A stretch of DNA of 43,586 bases, from assembly GCA_017416185.1 (NCBI GenBank), contig JAFQDF010000040.1, positions 1 through 43,586 of the forward strand, read 5' to 3'. Under the pieces are notes generated by a model that saw only the letters and a program-made list of their open reading frames with translations, did no database searches and was not told where the DNA came from. Positions 25,060 through 32,055 of the stretch are shown here, piece by piece. Every line of letters begins with the position of its first letter. Position 1 is the stretch's first letter. The position numbers and the translations under genes are program-made. The stretch comes from Clostridia bacterium. Lineage in GTDB: Bacteria > Bacillota > Clostridia > Oscillospirales > CAG-272.

Positions 25060-25378
25060 TTCGCACCTCTTCCGAGTTTTCCTTGATAAAGCTGTATATT
25101 TTGGTCATCTCCCGCCACTCTGCGGGAAATTCGCAAAGCCTTTTTCGGCCTCCGTCGGTAATTGTGTAATACTTTCTCAGCCTGCCGTTATATTCCTCTG
25201 TATATACGGTAAGCAGATTTGCTCCCTCAAGCCGTTTAAGAATAGGGTAGAGTGTTGATTCCGATATCTCGACACAATTTGATACATCCCGTATAAGAGC
25301 ATATCCGTAGCTGTCCGACTTTGAAAGCAGGCTTAAAACGCATATCTCTATGAGTCCTCTTTTGAGCTGAATATCCAT
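25052..25378 (-). CDS. PadR family transcriptional regulator
   Basis: A 108-residue winged-helix repressor. The motif SDSYGYALIRDVS, the recognition helix region ESTLYPILKRLEGANLL, the wing with NGRLRKYYTITDGGRKRL and a C-terminal dimerisation helix fit PadR subfamily 2, which lacks the long C-terminal domain. It heads the operon with DUF1700 and DUF4097 genes. An inverted repeat ACATA-N6-TATGT lies between the -35 and -10 boxes of its promoter, so it probably represses itself. Ribosome site AAAGGGGG. Confidence 0.92.
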   Translation of the reverse strand: MDIQLKRGLIEICVLSLLSKSDSYGYALIRDVSNCVEISESTLYPILKRLEGANLLTVYTEEYNGRLRKYYTITDGGRKRLCEFPAEWREMTKIYSFIKENSEEVRNG

Positions 25379-25401
25379 ACAGATACCCCCTTTCGTAGTA
25401 T

Positions 25402-25430
25402 ATTATACAACACATAGTATCATATGTCAA
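25402..25430 (-). promoter_or_regulatory. padR operon promoter with embedded operator-like inverted repeat
   Basis: On the minus strand: TTGACA (25425-25430), a 17-bp spacer and TATAAT (25402-25407), both perfect. Inside the spacer and touching the -35 box is the inverted repeat ACATA (25412-25416) / TATGT (25423-25427), similar in form to PadR sites, where binding would block polymerase. Confidence 0.75.
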
Positions 25431-25439
25431 CAAGTAATG

Positions 25440-25468
25440 TTGATTAATTAACAATTTCGTGATATTAT
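25440..25468 (+). promoter_or_regulatory. Promoter of the NUDIX gene
   Basis: TTGATT (25440-25445), a 17-bp spacer and TATTAT (25463-25468), 28 bases before the NUDIX start and divergent from the padR promoter. Confidence 0.5.
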
Positions 25469-25496
25469 ATAAAGAAGTTATGCGAGGAGGGTAAAT

Positions 25497-25949
25497 ATGC
25501 CTAAATTTGAATTAACCAATATGGTAATGGTCGAAGATAAAGAGACCGGTAAGATCCTTGCTCAGGAACGTATCAAGTATTGGAAGGGAGTAACCTTTCC
25601 GGGCGGTCACGTTGAAGCGGGTGAAAGCTTTGTAGATTCGGCGATACGTGAAATAAAGGAAGAGACAGGACTTGATATATATAATTTAAAGTCATGTGGT
25701 GTTATCCATTGGTGTAACAAGGATACTGATGACAGATATATTGTTTTCTGTTACCGTACGTCGGATTTTTCCGGTGAGCTTGTGGAAGCAACCGATGAGG
25801 GCCGGGTATTTTGGGCTACACCGGAGGAAATTAAAAAAATGCCTCAGGCAGAGAATTTTGATAAATATATGCCGATGTTCTTTGACCGTGCCAATGAGGC
25901 CTTCGGCCCCTGGCGTGACGGTGAAGATATGAAGATTTTTTATAAATAG
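25497..25949 (+). CDS. NUDIX hydrolase (MutT-like)
   Basis: A 150-residue protein with a complete Nudix box at about 37-59: GHVEAGESFVDSAIREIKEE followed by TGL. The Glu residues bind Mg2+ for cleavage of a nucleoside diphosphate linked to another group. The length and the WATPEEIKKMP tail fit the 8-oxo-dGTP diphosphatase (MutT/YvcI-like) group that cleans the nucleotide pool; other substrates are possible. Ribosome site GAGGAGGG. It is followed after 9 bases by the zinc-phospholipase-like gene. Confidence 0.88.
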   Translation: MPKFELTNMVMVEDKETGKILAQERIKYWKGVTFPGGHVEAGESFVDSAIREIKEETGLDIYNLKSCGVIHWCNKDTDDRYIVFCYRTSDFSGELVEATDEGRVFWATPEEIKKMPQAENFDKYMPMFFDRANEAFGPWRDGEDMKIFYK

Positions 25950-25958
25950 GAGGATAAT

Positions 25959-26540
25959 ATGCCCTGTGCAATGATGCATCTTGTGTGCGCAAAATTATAT
26001 GATCCGAATGCAGATATAGCCTTTTATATAGGAAACGAGGCTCCGGACTGTATGGACATCAGAGAAATAAAGGATAAGAGCCATTTCAGAATATATACCG
26101 ATGACCGTGAACAAAAGCTTACAGAGTTTGCTCATACCCTTGATCTTTCTGACCCATACGAGCTCGGCGTTCTTCTTCATCTGTACGTTGATATGCTTTG
26201 GGACAGAGGTCCTATGGCTGAGCATAAGCGGAATTATAAGGGTGAGAATTGGTTTCATGATTATCGCCGTCAGATCAGACTGATAGGTACACACTTATAT
26301 AAGAGCCTGGATTGGTCAAAATCATTATGGCAGGAGATGAGTGAGGCAGATGAAAGCAGGTACGCTTCCCTTGAAGTATTTCCTGCTGAGAAGATAAAGG
26401 GATATATCTGCTTTAACCGTGACCGTGACCGTTCAAGCGAGACTACACCCTCTCCTGATTTTCCTCCTGAGCTTGTTGACCGTTTTTGCATTGATGCTGT
26501 AGAAAGTTTCAAGGATTATTTAAACCGAATATCAACATAG
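25959..26540 (+). CDS. Zinc-dependent phospholipase C-like family protein
   Basis: A 193-residue protein beginning MPCAMMHLVCAKLYDP, then GNEAPDCMD, HFRIYTDD and HLYVDMLWDRG. These regularly placed His and Asp residues match the bacterial zinc-dependent phospholipase C / S1-P1-like family of short cytoplasmic proteins. No signal peptide is present, so it is not a secreted toxin-type enzyme; function in such members is unproved. AGGAGG ribosome site; co-transcribed with the NUDIX gene. Confidence 0.65.
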   Translation: MPCAMMHLVCAKLYDPNADIAFYIGNEAPDCMDIREIKDKSHFRIYTDDREQKLTEFAHTLDLSDPYELGVLLHLYVDMLWDRGPMAEHKRNYKGENWFHDYRRQIRLIGTHLYKSLDWSKSLWQEMSEADESRYASLEVFPAEKIKGYICFNRDRDRSSETTPSPDFPPELVDRFCIDAVESFKDYLNRIST

Positions 26541-26594
26541 ACTTTGATTTTGTGTCTAAAATTAAATAATATATGGAATTTTTTGTTATTGCGG

Positions 26595-26623
26595 TTGATT
26601 GATAATAATTTATATGTTAAAAT
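26595..26623 (+). promoter_or_regulatory. Promoter of the MacB-like ABC gene
   Basis: TTGATT (26595-26600), a 17-bp spacer and TAAAAT (26618-26623), 33 bases before the start. Confidence 0.65.
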
Positions 26624-26656
26624 TTCACTACAGTAATACCAAGAAAGGCGAAATTT

Positions 26657-29635
26657 ATGCTTGAATTAAAAGGAATTATTAAAAACTATACATCGGGGGA
26701 TGAAACTGTTTGTGCCTTGAAGGGCATAGATCTTGAGTTCAGAAAGAATGACTTTGTTTCTATCCTCGGTCCGTCGGGATGCGGTAAGACAACTTTGCTT
26801 AATATTATAGGCGGTCTTGATCAGTACACCGAAGGTGATTTGGTTATAGACGGAGTTTCAACAAAGGAATATAAGGACCGTAACTGGGACAGCTACCGTA
26901 ACCATAAGATCGGCTTTGTTTTTCAGAGCTATAATCTTATACCTCACCAAAGCGTTCTTGCAAATGTTGAGCTGGCACTTACCCTGTCCGGTGTTTCAAA
27001 GTCCGAGAGAAAAAGAAGAGCTAAGGAGGCTCTTGAAAAGGTAGGACTGGGAGATCAGTTAAAGAAAAGACCCAACCAGATGTCGGGCGGTCAGATGCAG
27101 AGGGTTGCAATTGCACGAGCGTTGGTAAATGATCCCGATATCATCCTTGCCGATGAGCCTACGGGCGCTCTTGATACAGAGACCAGCAAGCAGGTAATGG
27201 AGATCCTTAAGGAGATATCCCGTGACCGTCTTATCATTATGGTAACACATAATCCTGACCTTGCCGAAGAATATTCTACACGTATTATACGTATGCTGGA
27301 CGGTAAGATAACATCCGATTCCGCCCCTTTAAGAGACGAAGAGAAGGCTTCTCTTGTCAGAGTGGAGAAAACTAAGAAGGAAAAAATGCCTTCTATGTCA
27401 TTTGCCACCTCCTTTATGCTCTCCCTGAAGAATCTGTTTACTAAAAAGGGAAGAACCGTGCTTACCTCCTTTGCGGGTTCTATCGGCATCATCGGTATCG
27501 CTCTTATACTTTCGGTATCTCAGGGTACTACCGCATATATTGACTCTATACAGGAGGAAACTCTTTCGTCCTATCCTTTGACCCTTGAGGCAAGTACAAT
27601 GGAGCTTGGCACGATTATGGAGACCTTTATGAATATCTCCTCCGAGTCTGACAGCCACGAAAAGGATAAGGTATATAAGAAGGAAGCTATAGTTGATATT
27701 GTCAATGCTATGAACAGTATGGAGGAGTCCGAAAACGATCTCAAGAGCTTTAACGAGTATCTGCTTCGGGAGACAGCAAATGAGGACAGTGAGCTTTCCT
27801 CTGCTGTTAACGGAATCCAGTATTCCTACGACCTCGACATTCTTATATATACGAAAAATATCGAGGGTGACATCATTCACAGCGATACAGATGAATTTAT
27901 GGCTAAGATCATGACAGAATATATCGGAATGGACGTCTCAGCCATGGAATCTATGATGAGCAACAGTCCTATGGCTTCAATGGGTAATATGAGCTCCCCG
28001 AAGCTTTGGCAGGAGCTTCTTCCCGGTACTGACGGCTCTGCAGTAAATGAGCTTCTTACCAAGCAGTATGACCTTGTTTACGGAGCGTGGCCGAATGATT
28101 ATAACGAAATAGTTATCGTTCTTGATGAAAACAACGAGCTTGATGACGTTACTCTGTATGCGTTGGGTCTTATTCCCCAGGAGCGTATAGATAAAATGAT
28201 AGATGCCACTATGAATAGTGAGCATATCGAAAATGTTTCCCAGAACTGGAGCTATGAGGAAATCTGTGCAAGAGAGTATAAGGCTATTCTTAATTCCTCC
28301 AGCTATTCCTATGATGAAGAGACAGGTACCTATTCTGATCTGCGTGATACCGACGCAGGGTTACGTTATCTCTACGATAACGCACTTGGTCTCAAGGTGT
28401 CCGGTATAATAAGACCGTCTGAGGATTGTACTGCCCCTATGTTGACAGGAAGCATTGGTTATACAAGGGGACTTACCGAGTATGTGATAAATGAATCCAA
28501 GGATGCGCCGGTAATCGAAGCGCAACTTGCTGATCCCACAACCGATGTTGTTACAGGCTTACCCTTTAAGCCGGAAAAAGGGGAAATGAGTGATGTTGAT
28601 AAAAAGGCTGACCTCAGAGCATATATAGATTCTCTCGATGATGCAGGTAAGGCGATGACCTATATTGCCATAAAATCAATACCCGAGCCTGATTACGTTC
28701 AGACACAGATAGATACCACACTTTCTGCTATGACCCGTCAGGATATTGAGACTCAGCTTATAGAGGGTATGAGTAATCAGATGAGCGTTTCAAGGGATGA
28801 GATAGCGGATTATCTTGCATCATTAACGGATGAGGAGCTGAACGAAATGTTTTCTGCTCTGATGGCTGAACAGATCAGGATGCAGTACGCTACCGGGGTT
28901 GCAACTCAGATGGCACAGATGCCTCCGGAGCAGCTGCTTATGGGCCTTACAGCCGATCTTGAAAGCTTTACAGATGAGCAGTACGGCAGATACTATGACG
29001 AGATAATGACCTTCTCCGACTCTACCTATGAGGATTCGCTTATTGAGCTTGGGTATCTTGATCTCGAGAAGCCCTCTGCTATCAATATCTTTGCATCGTC
29101 CTTTGAGAACAAGGATATTATCACAGATGCGATCAGAACCTACAATGATTCCGTTGACGAGGTGCATAAGATCAAATATACCGATTATATCGGAATTATG
29201 ATGAAATCAGTGACTCTTATTATAGATGCTATCACCTATGTTCTTATTGCCTTTGTTGCAATATCGCTTATCGTTTCATCTATTATGATAGGCGTAATAA
29301 CGCTTATATCGGTACAGGAGAGAACAAAGGAGATAGGTATACTGCGTGCTATCGGAGCTTCAAAGAAAAACGTATCGAGAATGTTCAATGCTGAAACGAT
29401 GATCGTCGGATTTACCTCGGGTCTGTTTGGAGTTGTAATAACTGCACTTCTTTGTATCCCGATAAACGCAATACTTTATGCGCTTACCGATATCCCTAAT
29501 CTGAAGGCGTTTCTCCCCCTGCCCGCGGCAATAATACTTGTTGTTATAAGTGTTCTTCTTACGCTTATCTCGGGTATTATTCCCTCAAGAAGTGCGGCAA
29601 AGAAGGATCCTGTGGTTGCACTGAGAACAGAATAA
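26657..29635 (+). CDS. ABC transporter ATPase-permease fusion (MacB/FtsX-like)
   Basis: A 992-residue fusion. Residues 1-230 are a LolD/MacB-type ATPase with Walker A GPSGCGKTT (38-46), signature MSGGQMQR, Walker B IILADEPTG and the switch VTHNPD. A membrane helix at about 270-290 (SIGIIGIALILSVSQG) is followed by an external domain of about 540 residues, rich in Asp, Glu and Met, and then three helices near the C terminus with the FtsX signature region TKEIGILRAIGASKKNV. This is the mechanotransmission class: it does not move its substrate through the membrane but drives work outside. In Bacillota such fusions export or resist peptides and bacteriocins. No partner gene is adjacent. Ribosome site AAGAAAGG. 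Confidence 0.92.
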   Translation: MLELKGIIKNYTSGDETVCALKGIDLEFRKNDFVSILGPSGCGKTTLLNIIGGLDQYTEGDLVIDGVSTKEYKDRNWDSYRNHKIGFVFQSYNLIPHQSVLANVELALTLSGVSKSERKRRAKEALEKVGLGDQLKKRPNQMSGGQMQRVAIARALVNDPDIILADEPTGALDTETSKQVMEILKEISRDRLIIMVTHNPDLAEEYSTRIIRMLDGKITSDSAPLRDEEKASLVRVEKTKKEKMPSMSFATSFMLSLKNLFTKKGRTVLTSFAGSIGIIGIALILSVSQGTTAYIDSIQEETLSSYPLTLEASTMELGTIMETFMNISSESDSHEKDKVYKKEAIVDIVNAMNSMEESENDLKSFNEYLLRETANEDSELSSAVNGIQYSYDLDILIYTKNIEGDIIHSDTDEFMAKIMTEYIGMDVSAMESMMSNSPMASMGNMSSPKLWQELLPGTDGSAVNELLTKQYDLVYGAWPNDYNEIVIVLDENNELDDVTLYALGLIPQERIDKMIDATMNSEHIENVSQNWSYEEICAREYKAILNSSSYSYDEETGTYSDLRDTDAGLRYLYDNALGLKVSGIIRPSEDCTAPMLTGSIGYTRGLTEYVINESKDAPVIEAQLADPTTDVVTGLPFKPEKGEMSDVDKKADLRAYIDSLDDAGKAMTYIAIKSIPEPDYVQTQIDTTLSAMTRQDIETQLIEGMSNQMSVSRDEIADYLASLTDEELNEMFSALMAEQIRMQYATGVATQMAQMPPEQLLMGLTADLESFTDEQYGRYYDEIMTFSDSTYEDSLIELGYLDLEKPSAINIFASSFENKDIITDAIRTYNDSVDEVHKIKYTDYIGIMMKSVTLIIDAITYVLIAFVAISLIVSSIMIGVITLISVQERTKEIGILRAIGASKKNVSRMFNAETMIVGFTSGLFGVVITALLCIPINAILYALTDIPNLKAFLPLPAAIILVVISVLLTLISGIIPSRSAAKKDPVVALRTE

Positions 29636-29679
29636 TTTTACATTTGATATCACACTTTACGCAAAGTGGACAGCTAAAT

Positions 29680-29708
29680 AATTAAGGACGGCATTGCCGT
29701 CCTTAATT
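29680..29708. terminator. Bidirectional terminator between MacB-like and TlpA-like genes
   Basis: Fourteen-bp perfect arms AATTAAGGACGGCA (29680-29693) and TGCCGTCCTTAATT (29695-29708). The right arm overlaps the last codons of the minus-strand TlpA-like gene. Confidence 0.85.
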
Positions 29709-30209
29709 TAATATATCTTCGAGCATTGTTATAAGTCTGTCCTTACTGAGCATTCCTGCCTGGCAGTAGTAGAGGTTGCCCTTTGCATCTATGATTCCCG
29801 TAGTAGGGAAGGAGCCTACGCCGTATGCGTAGGTAGCCGAAAGATCCGTGTCGAAGTAAACGGGGAAGCTGTAGCCCGATTCCTCTATATAGGCTTTTGC
29901 CTCGGGTATGGTATCGTTACCGCCGCCGTTGACGTCTATCATCATAAATGTAACTCTGTCCTTGTACTCGGCATAGACCTCGTCAAAGTCGGGCATCTCA
30001 TCAAGGCAATAGGGACACCAGGTTGTCCAGTAATTAAATACAACAGGCTTACCCTCATTTAGCTTATCCGACAGGGAGACCTTTTCGTTTGAGTAATCGT
30101 ATACCGTGAAATCCTTGTAGCTTGCTTCGGGCGAGCTTTCTTTACTGACACAGCCTGTTAAGCTAAAGATAAGAAGCAGTGCAGCGATCATAGAAATAAA
30201 TCTTTTCAT
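29703..30209 (-). CDS. TlpA-like thiol-disulfide oxidoreductase lipoprotein
   Basis: A 168-residue lipoprotein. The signal peptide ends in the lipobox LTGC with lipidated Cys20. The thioredoxin fold shows NYWTTWCPYC with the redox pair Cys65/Cys68, then the ideal TlpA pattern FPTTGIIDAKGNLYY with the cis-Pro. It acts on the outer face of the membrane in disulfide exchange, for example cytochrome or surface protein maturation. The gene starts 4 bases after the birA stop region, with AAGGA inside the birA end as ribosome site, so both are on one mRNA although their roles are unrelated. Confidence 0.92.
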   Translation of the reverse strand: MKRFISMIAALLLIFSLTGCVSKESSPEASYKDFTVYDYSNEKVSLSDKLNEGKPVVFNYWTTWCPYCLDEMPDFDEVYAEYKDRVTFMMIDVNGGGNDTIPEAKAYIEESGYSFPVYFDTDLSATYAYGVGSFPTTGIIDAKGNLYYCQAGMLSKDRLITMLEDILN

Positions 30210-30213
30210 TATA

Positions 30214-30942
30214 TCACATCCTTATGGATATTTCACCGCTGTCAAGGGCGGTGATATTGTTATTTGCGTCCTTAACCGTCAGTCTGAAATCATCGTCGAT
30301 ACCAAGCGCGGTGGCTGTGTATACATCATTTGCGCTTATGACCTTGATTTCCTTGCCTGTGACGATGTTTCTTTGTCTGTATTTGTCAAGGTGAGGCTTA
30401 TTTGTTATATCGCTGTAAAAGGCTTTAAAATTGCCGATTATTGATTCTGCAAGCGCGTCTCGGATATTGGTGTCCTTTGGTGAATCAAATATACTGCCTG
30501 CAATATCCTTTATTTCAGCGGCAAAGCCGTCCTTGGGTGTATATATGTTGACACCTATACCAAGTATGGCATAGTCGAGCGTATCGCCGCTGCTGAAGCC
30601 TGCTTCGGTGAGTATTCCGCAGACCTTTTTGCCATAGATAAAAATATCATTGACCCATTTAATACCTGTTTTTACAGGTGCAATTTTTTCAATAGCTTCG
30701 GATACTGCAACTGCCGCGGCTGTTGTGATATACAGGGATTGCTCCGGCTTTAGCCGGGGTCTGAGAATAATACTCATATACAGCCCGCTATGCTCCGGAG
30801 AGCAGAAATGCCGTCCCATTCTTCCGTAACCGCCGCTTTGAGAGTCGGCTATAATGACGGTAAACTCACTTTCACCGTTTTTGGCAAGCTCTTTTGCGTA
30901 TTTGTTTGTTGATTCAAGCTCTTTAAAATATAATATATTCAT
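30214..30942 (-). CDS. birA: Biotin--[acetyl-CoA-carboxylase] ligase (no DNA-binding domain)
   Basis: A 242-residue biotin protein ligase. It begins at once with the catalytic domain (FKELESTNKYAKELA), shows the biotinyl-AMP loop GGYGRMGRHFCSPEHSGLY and the catalytic KWVNDIFIYGKKVCGIL with the key Lys, and ends in the small SH3-like domain. The N-terminal winged helix of bifunctional BirA is missing, so this is a group I enzyme that attaches biotin to carboxyl-carrier proteins but does not repress biotin genes. The ATG lies 6 bases after a TATACT box and has no ribosome site, so it is probably leaderless. Followed by the TlpA-like gene. Confidence 0.93.
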   Translation of the reverse strand: MNILYFKELESTNKYAKELAKNGESEFTVIIADSQSGGYGRMGRHFCSPEHSGLYMSIILRPRLKPEQSLYITTAAAVAVSEAIEKIAPVKTGIKWVNDIFIYGKKVCGILTEAGFSSGDTLDYAILGIGVNIYTPKDGFAAEIKDIAGSIFDSPKDTNIRDALAESIIGNFKAFYSDITNKPHLDKYRQRNIVTGKEIKVISANDVYTATALGIDDDFRLTVKDANNNITALDSGEISIRM

Positions 30943-30948
30943 ATATTC

Positions 30949-30978
30949 AGTATAGCATATTCAGGTGCAAACAGTCAA
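30949..30978 (-). promoter_or_regulatory. birA promoter, placed for a leaderless transcript
   Basis: On the minus strand: TTGACT (30973-30978), an 18-bp spacer and TATACT (30949-30954). Transcription should begin near 30942, the A of the ATG. There is no purine-rich ribosome site. Confidence 0.6.
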
Positions 30979-30992
30979 TCTCAAATTTATTC

Positions 30993-31021
30993 TTGTAATA
31001 AGACGGATCATATGTTATAAT
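30993..31021 (+). promoter_or_regulatory. Promoter of the thioesterase gene
   Basis: TTGTAA (30993-30998), a 17-bp spacer and a perfect TATAAT (31016-31021), divergent from the birA promoter. The transcript has a normal leader with a CGGAGG ribosome site. Confidence 0.7.
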
Positions 31022-31050
31022 CAATATATCAAAAAAATCCGGAGGTTATT

Positions 31051-31431
31051 ATGTTGGAAACAGGACTTAAGCATACAAAGGAAGTTATTTGTGACGAGAA
31101 TAATACCGCTGCTGCTGTTGGCAGCGGCAGCCTGAGAGTTTTCTCCACGCCCGCACTGCTTACGCTTATGGAGCTGTGTGCGGCTGAATGCGTTCTTCCT
31201 CATTTAGAGGAGGGTCAGTCAACAGTCGGTACAAAGGCAGAGCTTAAGCATATTGCCGCAACACCTGTGGGTATGACGGTTAAGTGCGAATGTGAGCTTA
31301 CTGAAATCGACCGCAGAAGACTTGTTTTTGATATCAAGGCTTATGATGAAAGAGAGCTTGTGGGCGAATGTATCCACGAGAGATTTATTGTCAATAACGA
31401 TAAATTCCTTGATAAGTGTTATTCTAAATAA
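31051..31431 (+). CDS. Hotdog-fold thioesterase (FlK-like)
   Basis: A 126-residue hotdog protein of the family typified by fluoroacetyl-CoA thioesterase FlK. The catalytic elements are visible: Thr in VFSTPALLTLMEL, the Glu a few residues on, and the His in AELKHIAATPVGMTV. It likely hydrolyses acyl-CoA esters; in Clostridia without fluorometabolites the true substrate is unknown. It has its own promoter and terminator and lies opposite to birA. Cytoplasmic. Confidence 0.88.
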   Translation: MLETGLKHTKEVICDENNTAAAVGSGSLRVFSTPALLTLMELCAAECVLPHLEEGQSTVGTKAELKHIAATPVGMTVKCECELTEIDRRRLVFDIKAYDERELVGECIHERFIVNNDKFLDKCYSK

Positions 31432-31433
31432 GA

Positions 31434-31467
31434 TAAGGGACCTCGAAACGGGGTCCCTTATATATTT
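31434..31467 (+). terminator. Terminator of the thioesterase gene
   Basis: Arms TAAGGGACC (31434-31442) and GGTCCCTTA (31452-31460) with a TCGAAACGG loop, followed by TATATTT. Confidence 0.8.
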
Positions 31468-31507
31468 ACACATATATTATATCACAAAAAGTTAAAAATT
31501 ACAAGTA

Positions 31508-31536
31508 TTGAAATATGACATATATTGGTGTATAAT
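31508..31536 (+). promoter_or_regulatory. Promoter of the metallopeptidase-ABC operon, placed for a leaderless transcript
   Basis: TTGAAA (31508-31513), a 17-bp spacer and a perfect TATAAT (31531-31536). The expected start of transcription is at about 31543, the A of the ATG used by the metallopeptidase gene. Confidence 0.65.
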
Positions 31537-31542
31537 ATGCCT

Positions 31543-32055
31543 ATGTTTAAATTGATACGTTCCAAAAGAAAGAGCATTTCGGTTGAGATATCCCCTGAGC
31601 TTGAGGTGATCGTGCGAGCACCTCGCGGTATGAAGCAAAAGGATATTGACAGATTTATAGATGAACACCGTGAGTGGATAAAAAAGCATATTGACATAAG
31701 AGCTAAAAGGCTTGTAAACAGACCACCTGAGCCCGACGAGTATGAGATAATCGACCTTAAACGCAGAGCGAAGGAGCTTTTGCCGCTTAAGGTCGCTTGT
31801 TTTTCGTCGATTATGGGGGTTGAGCCTGCCTCGGTAAAGATAACCTCGGCAAAGAAAAGATTGGGAAGCTGTTCGTCTGATAACGGTATTTGCTTTTCCT
31901 ACCGTGTAATGATGTATCCCGAAGACATTATCGACTATGTTGTTATCCACGAGCTGGCTCATATAAAGGAGCATAATCACTCAAAAAGATTTTATGATAT
32001 TGTACGAAAATACTGTCCCGACTATAAGGACAGAGAAGGGAGGATAAAATGGTAA
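31543..32055 (+). CDS. YgjP-like (DUF45) zinc metallopeptidase
   Basis: A 170-residue protein. The zinc motif HELAH is at 136-140 with a third His in NHSKRF (about 146), the pattern of the YgjP/WLM group of gluzincin-like peptidases. The N-terminal half (LIRSKRKSISVEI, VRAPRGMK, IDRFIDEHREWIKKH) is the usual basic DUF45 domain. Family members have unclear roles; YgjP is linked to restriction-modification neighbourhoods in other bacteria. TTG 31525 and ATG 31537 are in frame upstream, but both fall in or just after the promoter -10 region; ATG 31543 fits a leaderless mRNA. The stop overlaps the ABC exporter start by 7 bases, so it is the first gene of the exporter operon. Confidence 0.85.
   Translation: MFKLIRSKRKSISVEISPELEVIVRAPRGMKQKDIDRFIDEHREWIKKHIDIRAKRLVNRPPEPDEYEIIDLKRRAKELLPLKVACFSSIMGVEPASVKITSAKKRLGSCSSDNGICFSYRVMMYPEDIIDYVVIHELAHIKEHNHSKRFYDIVRKYCPDYKDREGRIKW

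Noticed and set aside
26657..29635. Bacteriocin resistance or lantibiotic cluster around the MacB-like fusion
   Set aside because: No two-component system, lantibiotic modification gene or precursor peptide lies nearby.
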